Of a stretch of DNA of 64,000 nt, positions 20,495 through 29,724 are shown piece after piece (positions within the stretch are counted from its first letter, which is position 1; the number at the start of each line of letters is the position of its first letter). Made by a program: the position numbers and the translations under genes. Under the pieces are notes generated by a model. It worked only from the letters and a program-made list of their open reading frames with translations. It was not told the origin of the DNA and made no database searches. This DNA is from Meconema thalassinum (Eukaryota; Arthropoda; Insecta; Orthoptera; Tettigoniidae). The stretch covers positions 157,542,411 through 157,606,410 of the forward strand of contig OX336399.1 of NCBI GenBank assembly GCA_946902985.2, given 5' to 3'.

Positions 20495-21212
20495 TGTTAC
20501 GTGCCACCCCCCCCCCCCCCCTAGTGGTACTTTTGTTAACTGGATTACGGTGGGTAGAAAGCACAACACCAATTACTGCTTAAAGAAATAATTAACTTTA
20601 TTGTGGCCAGAAAGGTACACTACTCAACAGCAAATAAAAGCAATTATTACCTTACTCCTGTTTCCTCACGTCGAGAATACTTCCCCTTTCACTTGTCAAC
20701 AGACCACAGTTAATCCCCTCGCTAATGAGTCCCGTCCCGTACGATGTCTGGATATAGCTGCACTAGGCCTGTCACTCACTGTTTTGCAACTCACCGCAAT
20801 GACCTCTCTTGCACTAAGTAAGCACACTCGCTCAAAACACAGGCAGTCCCCTGTAAGCTCCTCACTCCCTTCGCTGTCAAGAGAATCGGCTTCACTAGGG
20901 GTTTCGCAAGTCTCCACACTTCTGTCGCTCAGGATAAGCGCTCGCACTCGCTCGTAAAACACAACAACAACTGCTTTACGGGTCGCTCTTATATAGCAGG
21001 CCGGTGACTCAATAAATGCTTCTAGACCCATCCAGGGTTCACGGCTTCTCGAGGCTTCCATCGCTGGCTCAGTCACGAATATTCTGGACCATCCCTTTGT
21101 CATAGTAGTCCTGTTGCATAAGGCGCACGCAATACACTGGGGTAGAGCAGCCCAGCCCTGGGGCAGTTGTGACTCATGCGGCGAGTGATGAAACAAACTC
21201 ACAGCCGTAACA
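20495..21212 (-). repeat. Gypsy B 3' LTR
   Basis: 718 bases, near-identical to 26375-27083. A C-run at 20507-20521 replaces CCCCCGTAG in the partner LTR. Long open frames within both LTRs are antisense to each other and are judged fortuitous. Confidence 0.92.
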
Positions 21213-21225
21213 CCACCCCCTTCCT
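21213..21225 (-). other. Gypsy B polypurine tract
   Basis: Minus-strand AGGAAGGGGGTGG directly before the 3' LTR; the usual primer for plus-strand DNA synthesis. Confidence 0.8.
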
Positions 21226-21248
21226 AAAAGGCTGATCGTCCCGATCAA

Positions 21249-24200
21249 TCATTGGTCCGTCTGTGTCCCTTCGTAGTCTACCAGGCGATCTCGATGCACG
21301 ATCTTCATCTTCGCCCTCGGGCTCCGCTGGATCCTGTAGACGACATCGTTGATCCGTTTCACGACTCGGTACGGGCCCTCCCAGGACTTCTGCAGTTTGG
21401 GTGACAGGCCTTTCTTCCGTAATGGGTTGAAGAGCCAGACCAGGTCGTCCTCGTGGAATCCGCCGGCATCCGTCTGCTGGTCGTATCGGGTCTTCATTCG
21501 GTCGGTCTCGATCCGCAGTTTCCTCCTCGCGAACGCGTGCACCTCCTCCAGTTGGTCGACCAGTTCTGGACAATACTGGCCTACCGGGACCGGATCATTC
21601 CCAGGTCGGCCGAAGGCAAGATCGACAGGTAGACGGAGCTCCCTCCCAAACAAGGCCCGGGCTGGTGTGCACCCGGTGGCTTCATGCACGGCGGCAGGTA
21701 GGCCAGGAGAAATAGTGGAAGATGTTTGTCCCAATCCCTCTGGTGCTCGCTGACGACTATTCGGAGATGGTTCTCGATGGTGCGATTGAATCGGTCTACC
21801 ATCCCGTCGGACTGAGGGTGTAGCGGAGTTGTCCTCGTCTTCCGGATTCCCAGCAGCTGGCATAGGTTCTGGAACACCGGCGACTCGAAGTTCCTCCCTT
21901 GGTCGGAGTGCAGCTCCAGGGGTACTCCGTACCGGCTGACGAATTCCTTCACCAGGGTCTCTGCAATCGTCGCGGCTTCTTGGTTAGGGAGCGCATATGC
22001 CTCCGGCCATTTGGTAAAGTAGTCGCTGACGACCAATATGTAGCGGTTCTCTGCCTCGTTTAACGGGAATGGCCCAGCAATATCGATGGCCACTCTCTCC
22101 ATGGGGCCGCCCACGTTGTAGGTCTTCAGTGGACCCCGTCGTCTTCGTCCTGGGCCCTTGCTGACTGCGCAATCGTGGCACCTCGCGCAGTGGCTCTCCA
22201 CGTCTGTTCGGCATCCGATCCAGTAGAAACGCTCTCTCAGCTTCTCCAGGGTCTTCCTTATCCCTAGGTGTCCACCAGATGATCCCCCATGAACTTCCTT
22301 CAGGACTTCCTCCGTCATAGCCTTTGGAACGACGACTTGTTCCCGAGATGTCTTCCCGTCGGTGCTCTCCCAGGTACGGCAGATGAGGCCATCCCTTACA
22401 ATAAGCGAGTCCCACTGCGCCCAGTAGGACTTAAATTTTGGGCTGCAGTCACTCACAATGTTCCACCCGGGTCTGGAGACACAGGCCCTCTTCCATTCGG
22501 CTATCAGTCCCAGGTCATCATCTTCTGCTCTTGCCCGCGTGAAAGATTCGCGGCTCCAGCTCCCTTGAAGTTCCACGGTAGTCCTTCGGCACTTTATCCC
22601 TGTGTTCTCCTCTCTTCTGGTACAGAAGGTGCAGTCTTCGGGGCACGGTCTTCGTGACAGGGCGTCGGCGTTAGAATGCAGTTGGCCTTTCCTGTGCTGG
22701 ATCTCAAAGTTGTACTGTTGAAGCCTAACCACCGCGCGAGTTGACCCTCGGGCTGCTTGAAGTTCAGGAGCCACCGCAGGGATGCATGGTCGGTGCTGAT
22801 GAGAAATTCTTGCCCGTACAGGTAATTGTGGAAGTGTTCAATGGACTTCACGATGGCGATCAGCTCCTTCCTGGTGACGCAGTAGTTCCTTTCTGGCTTT
22901 GACAAGGCCTTGCTGAAGTAGGCCACTACTCTCTCCTCGCCGTCCACTACTTGCGACAGGATCCCCCTATGCCAAAGTCGCTGGCATCGGTATCGACGAT
23001 GAACCTTGTTCCAGGTCTGGGGTAGGCCAGAATAGGCGCGGTGCACAGAGCCTGCTTGAGTTGTTCGAAGGCACTGTGGCATTCTGCTGTCCACGTGAAG
23101 AGTTGGTCCTTCTCAGTCAGTCGATGTAAAGGTTTGGCGATGTCGGCGAATCCTCTCACGAAGCGACGGTAATAAGTGCAGAGTCCCAGGAAGCTTCGTA
23201 TTTGGGACTTGTCCTTCGGAACTGGCCACTCCCTCACAGCTGCGGTCTTCTCTGGGTCGGTGTGCATCCCTTCCTCGGAGACGATATGCCCAAGGTACTG
23301 GACCTGCTTCTGGAAGAGCTGACACTTCTTGGGGCTCAACTTCAGCTGGGCAGCCCGTAGCTTCAAGATCTCCTTCAGGTTGCTGCAGTGCTCCTCGAAG
23401 CTTCTTCCTAGAACGATGACGTCGTCTAGGTAGACCAGGCAGGTCTTCCAGTGTAGTCCACTCAGAATGGACTCCATTAGCCTTTCGAAGGTCGCAGGGG
23501 CGTTGCACAGACCGAATGGCATGACGGTGAACTGCCAGAACCCCCTGCCCACAGAGAACGCCGTTTTCTCGTGGTCCTTAAGGTGGACCTCCACCTGCCA
23601 GTAGCCATTCTTCAAATCCAAGGCGGAGAACCATCTTGATCCTGATATGGTGTCCAGCGTGTCGTCGATCCGGGGTAGAGGGTAACTGTCCTTCTTCGTG
23701 ACGTCGTTCACCCGCCTGTAGTCCACGCAGAACCTGGTGGAACCGTCCTTCTTCTTCACAAGCACGACCGGAGAACTCCAAGGACTATGTGATGGCTCGA
23801 TCACCCCTTGATCCTTCATCTCTTCTACCATCCGGTCGACTTCGGCTTCCTTGGCGAGCGGGACACGTCGGAATGGGGCCCTAATCGGTGCGCTGTCCCC
23901 AACGTCGATTCTGTGCTGGACCAAGCTTGTCCTGCCGAAGTCTTTGCTTCCCACGGGGAAGACATCCTGGAATTCGTGAAGCAGGTCCCGAAGTTGGCGA
24001 GATTGTTCCTCGTCTAAATGGTCCTGGGATCCTTGGTACAGCTTCTGTAGTTCTTCTGGCAGGGTGCGTCTTCTTCGGTTGCCCGTCTGCAGGTGTCCGT
24101 CCGTCGTGTTTGTGATGCGGGCAATCCAGGTAACGGGCTCGCAGACTCCTAGGTTGGTGTCCCGGTGAACCGTAATATCGTAGTCGTTCAGGTTGGACAG

Positions 24201-24821
24201 GCGGACGTACGGCCGATACGTCGTGTTGATGAGAGTCTTGGCAACTAGCAATCCTTTTGTCTGGATGTCCTCATATATTGGCTCGATGACAGCCGCCACT
24301 CCCTCAGCTGTTCCGTCGACAATTACGGCAGCGCTGACTTCCGTCCTGGCGGGAACGATGACGTCCTCTCTCAGCTTTACTCGTCGTGCGGCGACGGCCT
24401 CGTGTGCTGGTTGCAAAGCAAGTTCCTCATTTCCGAAGTGCAGAGTGTTGGTACTCAGATCCAAGATGTTGTTGTTCTGGTCCAGGAAGTCCAGTCCGAT
24501 GATCACTTCATTTCATACGTCAGCCACAAGCACTGGATGCTTTATCGCCCGTCGACCAATGACGAACTCCAGTGATGCTTCGCCATGTACCGGTGCGGAC
24601 TCTCCGGTCGCGGTTATTAGCTGGAGGTTCCTTTGTGTGGGTTGCACTCTCCACTTCGCGATCACGTTGGGGCTGACGATGGTCCTCGATGCTCCCGTGT
24701 CGATTAGCATGGGCCAGCTCACTCCGTTGACGACTCCGTCGACCATCAGGCTTCTATTGTCCCTCCATAACTTCGACACACGCACTTGGACTGCCGGGGC
24801 TTGACGACTGTCACAAGCCAA
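21249..24821 (-). pseudogene. Gypsy B pol: protease, RT, RNase H, integrase
   Basis: Order from 24821 downward. Protease: LIDTGASRTIV (active-site DTG), then an in-frame TGA at 24513-24515 just before IIGLDFLDQ. RT: EPSHSPWSSPVVLVKKKDG, LDLKNGYWQV and the catalytic YLDD (CLVYLDDVIV, near 23440). RNase H: VDTDASDFGIGG, after which the frame shifts near 22970, then FSKALSKPERNY and STDHASLRWLL. A second shift lies near 22735. Integrase: zinc-binding C..C (HCARCHDC), D in AIDIAGPF, D in HSDQGRNF and E in the usual position are not all unambiguous: the segment after HPQSDGM reads VDRFNRTIE, where ERFNRT is typical, so the catalytic Glu appears changed to Asp. A third shift lies near 21685. GPYRVVKRIND closes the C-terminus. 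Every domain is present, but the frame breaks rule out one functional polyprotein unless they are assembly errors. Confidence 0.9.
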
Positions 24822-24841
24822 CCTTTGCCCCCCAAGGCTGG

Positions 24842-26269
24842 CTAATACTCGTTTCCCTGGGCCGCGCGGTTTTGAGACGACTGATTTCCCGTCGGATACC
24901 CTCGGCGGCGACGATCACCGCAGTCCTTGCTCAGGTGGCCTTTCTTACCGCAGGTCCAGCAGGTCAGTAGTCCTCTTCCGGGCCGCCTCTCCGGTTGTCT
25001 TCCGGCTGTGTCGTTGCTGGTGGTGCCGCGACTATCGAAGATACGGCTTAGCGCCTCCATCAATTCGTCGGCCAGGGGCTTGGTCTCGTTGGTTTTTGCT
25101 GGTTCGTCGACGTCCACTTGACGCACCCGCGCGTGCATTCTAGATGCCTGTTTTGCCGTCTCGAATTCAAGTGCGAGACTCAGCGCATCTGCCAGGGTCT
25201 TATTGCGCGCGAGTCGCAGCGCCTGTTGAGTGTCCGAGTCCCGTAGCCCGTCGGTGAAGGTCTGCGTCGCAATCTGTTCCAGAAAGTCGGCCGGCGCTGT
25301 TGGATAGTCGAGCCTTACGAGGCGTGCGATGTCCATCTCGAACTCCTGCAGGGTTTCCGCGTTCTTCTGTGCCCGGGTCCGGAGCTGCATCTGGTTGGCC
25401 TGCTGAAGATGGCTATCTCCATATCGGGACTCCATATGGGCGATCAGTGAAGCGTAGTCCTGGGATCCAGTCGGGATGGCCTGAAGGACGTTAAGGGCGT
25501 CTACTCTCAGCGCTACAATGAGAGCTGTAGCCTTTTCTGTGTTGTTCCAGTTATTTATGGAACAGGCCGCCTCGAACTGACGTAAGTAGGTGCTCCACGG
25601 GACCTTTCCGTCGAAGGTTGGGGGCGTCACTCTGCTATGTCCCGTTCCTGATATTCCCGGTGTAACGGTGGGCGGGCGTTGGCGCAGCTCGGCAACTTCC
25701 TCTTGTAGGGCGTTGAATCTCGCTTCCATCCACGTCGGCGGGCGTTGGCTCAGCTCAGCAACTTCCTTTTGTAAAGCGTTGAATTTCTCTTCCACCCCCG
25801 TCAGTGGGCGTTGGCGCAGCTCGGCAACTTCCTTTTGTAAGGCGTTGAATTTCTCCTCCACCCCCGTCAGCGGGCGTTGGCGCAGCTCGGCAACTTCCAC
25901 TTGTAAGGCGTCGAACTTCTTTTCCACTGCCGTGACTTCCTCACGCAGTCCCAGTTCTAATTTCCTTTGGCTCTCCTCTAATTTCGTCAGCAGACACTCT
26001 TCCAGATTTTTCTGGCCATCCAGAAATTTGGCGGTTAGGTCCTGTATTAACTTATTCTGGCCGTCCTTCAGGTCCTCTGCTAACTTCTTCTGGCCATCCT
26101 CCATCTTCTTCTGGCCGTCCTCCATCTTCTTCTGGCCGTCTTCCAACTTCTTCAGGTCATCCTTCATGTCCTTGGCTAATTTCTTCTGGCCGTCTTCCAT
26201 GCCACTTAACTTTTCTAGCAATTCATCCAATTGCGCCTCCATTTTAGTTGTTTGTCTTGTAAAGGGCAT
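24842..26269 (-). CDS. Gypsy B Gag with internal coiled-coil repeats and zinc knuckle
   Basis: 475-residue structural protein that would form the particle and bind element RNA. The N-terminal third is built of repeats: a DGQKK(M/L) unit reiterated at about residues 26-90, then four ~22-residue copies of a KFNALQKEVAELRQRP pattern at about 118-205, both heptad-like and predicted to form coiled coil. A Gag core follows (TPPTFDGKVPWSTYLRQFEA, about 218, and FTDGLRDSDTQQALRLA). One CCHC knuckle, CWTCGKKGHLSKDC, lies near the C-terminus. The frame is intact. The ATG at 26269 is just inside the 5' LTR/primer site, as expected. The stop lies 20 bases before the pol frame, so pol expression would need a shift or reinitiation. 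Confidence 0.9.
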   Translation of the reverse strand: MPFTRQTTKMEAQLDELLEKLSGMEDGQKKLAKDMKDDLKKLEDGQKKMEDGQKKMEDGQKKLAEDLKDGQNKLIQDLTAKFLDGQKNLEECLLTKLEESQRKLELGLREEVTAVEKKFDALQVEVAELRQRPLTGVEEKFNALQKEVAELRQRPLTGVEEKFNALQKEVAELSQRPPTWMEARFNALQEEVAELRQRPPTVTPGISGTGHSRVTPPTFDGKVPWSTYLRQFEAACSINNWNNTEKATALIVALRVDALNVLQAIPTGSQDYASLIAHMESRYGDSHLQQANQMQLRTRAQKNAETLQEFEMDIARLVRLDYPTAPADFLEQIATQTFTDGLRDSDTQQALRLARNKTLADALSLALEFETAKQASRMHARVRQVDVDEPAKTNETKPLADELMEALSRIFDSRGTTSNDTAGRQPERRPGRGLLTCWTCGKKGHLSKDCGDRRRRGYPTGNQSSQNRAAQGNEY

Positions 26270-26355
26270 GCACTCACAGGAAAATTAGAGAAAATAACCT
26301 GCTCGGGTTTTGAAACCAGGACCGTCAGGTGTTGTGCTTGTGCTTGAGTTCTTAA

Positions 26356-26372
26356 TCCGGCTTCTGACACCA
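26356..26372 (-). other. Gypsy B primer-binding site, tRNA-Leu-like
   Basis: Minus strand TGGTGTCAGAAGCCGGA, two bases from the 5' LTR end. The start matches the complement of common tRNA-Leu 3' ends; the assignment is from memory of the tRNA and is moderately sure. Confidence 0.7.
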
Positions 26373-26374
26373 GT

Positions 26375-27083
26375 TGTTAAGTGCCACCCCCGTAGTGGCA
26401 CTTTTGTTATCTGGATTACGGTGGGTAGAAAGCACAACACCAATTACTGCTTAAAGAAATAATTAACTTCATTGTGGCCAGAAAGATACACTACTCAACA
26501 GCAAATACAAGCAATTATTACCTTACTCCAGTTTCCTCACGTCGAGAATACTTCCCCTTTCACTTGTCAACAGACCACAGTTAATCCTCTCGCTAATGAG
26601 TCCGGTCCCATACGATGGCTGGAAATAGCTGCACTAGGTCTGTCACTCACTGTTTTGCAACTCACCACAATGACCTCTCTCGCACTAAGTAAGCACACTC
26701 GCTCAAAACACAGGCAGTCCCCTGTAAGCTCCTCACTCTCTTCGCTGTCAAGAGAATCGGCTTCACTAGGGGTTTCGCAAGTCTCCACACTTCTGTCGCT
26801 CAGGATAAGCGCTCGCACTCGCTCGTAAAACACAACAACAACTGCTTGATGGGTCGCTCTTATATAGCAGGCCGGTGACTCAATAAATGCTTCTAGACCC
26901 ATCCAGGGTTCACGGCTTCTCGAGGCTTCCATCGCTGGCTCAGTCACGAATATTCTGGACCATCCCTTTGTCATAGTAGTCCTGTTGCATAAGGCGCACG
27001 CAATACACTGGGGGAGAGCAGCCCAGCCCTGGGGCAGTTGTGACTCATGCGGCGAGCGATGAAACAAACTCACAGCCGTAACA
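26375..27083 (-). repeat. Gypsy B 5' LTR
   Basis: 709 bases, starting TGTTAAGTGCCACC and ending GCCGTAACA on the plus strand. It would hold promoter and poly(A) signals for the minus-strand transcript. The TSD ATAT follows directly. Confidence 0.92.
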
Positions 27084-27228
27084 ATATATTGGTTAAAGGG
27101 GGATGTAAATGACTAAAGCTTTATAAAAAGAAAATAAGTGCATGGGTTACTGTTAGTGCCAACATACAGTTTATTTTAATGGTGTTTTGATATATTAATG
27201 TCAATTAACGTTAAAGTTTAATTACAAG

Positions 27229-27267
<39 letters not shown>

Positions 27268-27427
27268 GGATTGATTGAGTGATGGGTTATTTTGTTTGTT
27301 TTTAGGTGTTGTCATGCGCCATTAACGTAGTGAACAGACAGTGAACAAGCATACATTATGCTTTAAAGTACTCTGTGCTCTTGTGCAACGTTAATAACTT
27401 GCAATAAAAAAAGTTTTATTATAACAC
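27084..27427. other. Spacer upstream of the IAP gene with (TTGA)n microsatellite
   Basis: No gene. A (TTGA)n run occupies about 27230-27278. The last ~60 bases before the IAP ATG are AT-rich and could hold its promoter, but no clear TATA element is placed. Confidence 0.6.
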
Positions 27428-28451
27428 ATGGCGTTAGTACCAAATACAACAAGTGAGCAAGTTGGTTTACTACGTGGGTTAAATTTTAAATCAGAACATG
27501 ATCGATGGTTAACATTTGAATCCTGGCCTGTAGGCTTTTTGTCGACACATGAACTTGCAAAAGCCGTTTTTTTTTACTTGAACCGAGAAGATGTGGTGCG
27601 CTGTGTGTTTTGTCGTATTGAACTTTCACACTGGGAAGAAGGGGATGATCCCTTTAGAGACCATTTGCGATGGTCTCCTTGTTGTCCTTACATGTTTGGA
27701 AAACAAGTGGGTAACATACCCGTGTATCCATTTTACCGAACCATAAGACCATTGGCCGCTACTTACGTTGCAGAATCACAAATAAATAATAATAATAATG
27801 ATGTATTACCAGCCAACAATGGTAGCGTCGATATATGTGGTCCATATGCCATAGACAGTGTTGAATTGGCATGTGCTTTTGAAAAATTGGGAATTTGCAA
27901 GAATAAAGCACTAGCACACCCAGAGTATAGCTCTGTTGAAAAACGTTTAGAATCTTATAAAAATGTTTGGCCATTAATATTAAAACACCTTACCAAAGAG
28001 CTAAGTGAAGCTGGATTTTTTTATTCTGGTGAAGGGGATAAAACAATATGTTTTATTGTGGATTTGCTTAAAGGATTGGCAAATGACTCATGACCCTCTT
28101 GTGCAACACGTTCGTTGGTTACCTAACTCTCAGTACATGGTGTTGCTTAAAGGTCAGGAATTTGTGAACACTATTCGTAAAGAAAACGTGATTGCAGCAC
28201 AAGACATAAAAGTGCCTTTACAGTTAGAACATGTGGAGCAAATACATGAGGCTGAAAAGAAAGACTTGTCTCACGAACAGATACAAAAGTGTGGCCAACA
28301 ATTATGTAAAATTTGTTATCAAGATGAACTAGGTGTTGTATTTTTGCCTTGTGGACACATGATAGCCTGTGTCAAGTGTGCATTAGAACTCAACACTTGT
28401 GCTATATGCAGAAAAGTAGTATCTGCTACAGTTAGGGCATTTCTTGCATAA
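27428..28451 (+). pseudogene. iap-like: Inhibitor-of-apoptosis protein (BIR-BIR-RING), broken in BIR2
   Basis: Members of this family bind caspases through BIR domains and ubiquitinate targets through a RING. The first frame (27428-28093, 221 codons) holds a complete BIR1 with zinc ligands C59, C62, H79, C86 and the W/D signature. BIR2 begins at SSVEKRLESYKN and runs to GDKTICF. There the frame is lost: two single-base deletions, near 28051 in a T-run and near 28063, would explain the change to the frame that continues from about 28068. In that second frame the fourth BIR2 ligand position is Ser rather than Cys. A perfect RING follows, CX2CX11CXHX3CX2CX6CX2C, ending at 28451. It is intronless and AT-rich, like viral or transposon-borne IAPs, and sits in the 28-kb element with two other small genes. 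Source (virus capture or host gene) is undetermined. Confidence 0.88.
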
Positions 28452-28562
28452 CTAGTATAATTTATTAGCCATGCATAGTGCAAAATCCCTAATTGCACAA
28501 TATTATTAAAGCTGTTTTAGAGTGTAATAGATATGCTTTTCTTTTGTTTATAGACTACTACA

Positions 28563-28844
28563 ATGAATGTTTTGAATGCTGTTGGGCAAGCATGTGGTTT
28601 AGAGACAAAGAAGCTCAGCGAATTGCCAACGCATATTCCATTCCGCATTATCAAGATTCGGAAATTGAAAACAGCATATGGTGATCGTGTGCTTTGTGTA
28701 TGTGAAAACTTTGAGACATTTCTGCCTACACGGTTTAACGATATGTCGGATAGTGTTTTTGATGAAGTCAATAATGCTGTACAACCTGTACACTTAATTT
28801 ATGAAGGTTTTAAAAACAATAGGTGCATGGTTCGTTTTAATTAA
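28563..28844 (+). CDS. Uncharacterised 93-residue protein downstream of IAP
   Basis: Starts 111 bases after the IAP stop, same strand, with AATAAA overlapping its stop (28844-28849). The protein has a helical N-terminus, then an alternating hydrophobic pattern (PFRIIKIRKLKTAYGDRVL, then ETFLPTRFNDM) and a final HLIYEGFKNN and MVRF strand. The arrangement suggests a small all-beta fold, possibly OB-like, and I have an impression of similar small proteins repeated across arthropod genomes, perhaps DNA-binding; this is not established. No zinc ligands are positioned as in a finger, and there is no signal peptide or membrane segment. The intact frame beside a broken IAP argues it is either under selection or young. 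Confidence 0.6.
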   Translation: MNVLNAVGQACGLETKKLSELPTHIPFRIIKIRKLKTAYGDRVLCVCENFETFLPTRFNDMSDSVFDEVNNAVQPVHLIYEGFKNNRCMVRFN

Positions 28845-29137
28845 ATAAAAAAGCAAATGTCAAATAATAATGGGAGATATAAGTCATGACAATGGACTGA
28901 AAGAAAAATATGTATATAGAATAATAATGTTTTAGAGTTTAGTATTGCCTTTAAAAATATAATCATGAAACCAAAAAAAAAATGTATATAAAGTTTGTAA
29001 ATAAATGAAAATAATGGTACAATGTTGTTTTATTTTCTACAGAAGTCAGAATATTTAACATTGCAGAGTATACATGATTATGACAATAAATGCATACCTA
29101 ATACAAGTCTTTGCCTTTACGATAGTGTGATATAGTT

Positions 29138-29683
29138 TTAAAAACAAAACTTGTTGTAGATCTTTTTTCCACGGCGAACAATAGGTATAAAAACGTCATT
29201 ATCACTATCATAATGATAAGCAGCATTATGGCTATCATTATAATGACCATTATTATCCTCAACATAACTAAAACCAGTCAAATTTTCCTGTTCCTCTTCC
29301 TCTACAGTGTCCTCGTATAGAGTCTGAGTGGCTTTTGATAATGTTAAGGGTTTTTTGAACATTGAACTATTTTGAGCAGCAATATTTTTTTCTTGTACTC
29401 GCTTTTTAACATTTTCATGATTTTCTGTTGACAGCAACAGTGTTTCATGCAATACACTACATCGATGATCACTGACATTTAAAACCTCACTATTTTTACT
29501 TTTTAGCTCACTGCGACATTGTTTTGAACGTTGTTTTGAACAACGCCAAATAACAGTTCCATTTTTATTGGTTCGTTTCACAATATATGAATATCCTTTA
29601 TAGAATGCATGAGGCTTACCATACCTAGTCACAGATACTTCCATATCAACTGTCAAGCATAGACTAAGCTCTAGTAAAGACAA
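29138..29683 (-). CDS. FLYWCH-type zinc-finger protein
   Basis: 181 codons, convergent with the two upstream genes; an AATAAA complement lies about 105 bases past its stop (near 29029). Residues ~20-80 fit a FLYWCH finger: aromatic FYKGYSY, then W46, C48, C56, H73 and C75. The last ligand is Cys where many FLYWCH domains have His (H-x-H). Met14 is an alternative start, since the first 13 residues are not part of the domain. The C-terminal half is acidic (DTVEEEEQE) and Asn/His/Asp rich, with no second domain. FLYWCH proteins bind DNA or mediate protein contacts; function here is unknown. It is single-exon, intact and AT-rich. Confidence 0.7.
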   Translation of the reverse strand: MSLLELSLCLTVDMEVSVTRYGKPHAFYKGYSYIVKRTNKNGTVIWRCSKQRSKQCRSELKSKNSEVLNVSDHRCSVLHETLLLSTENHENVKKRVQEKNIAAQNSSMFKKPLTLSKATQTLYEDTVEEEEQENLTGFSYVEDNNGHYNDSHNAAYHYDSDNDVFIPIVRRGKKIYNKFCF

Positions 29684-29724
29684 CTTGGTAATAAGAACAA
29701 TAGTTTAATGTGCGAGCATATATG

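Larger units (their letters stand above)
20495..27083 (-). mobile_element. Gypsy B: complete Gypsy-type LTR retrotransposon with broken pol
   Basis: Two ~710-bp LTRs (20495-21212 and 26375-27083) begin TGTTA and end TAACA, flanked by an exact 4-bp TSD ATAT (20491-20494, 27084-27087). On the minus strand a tRNA-Leu-like primer site lies two bases inside the 5' LTR (26356-26372) and a polypurine tract AGGAAGGGGGTGG abuts the 3' LTR (21213-21225). Gag and pol lie between. LTRs differ only at scattered sites plus a longer C-run in the left copy, so insertion is relatively recent. Pol has one nonsense and three frame changes. Confidence 0.93.

Noticed and set aside
20601..21202. 118- and 168-codon frames inside the Gypsy B LTRs
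   Set aside because: Present in both LTRs simply because the LTRs are near-identical; antisense to each other and without motif.
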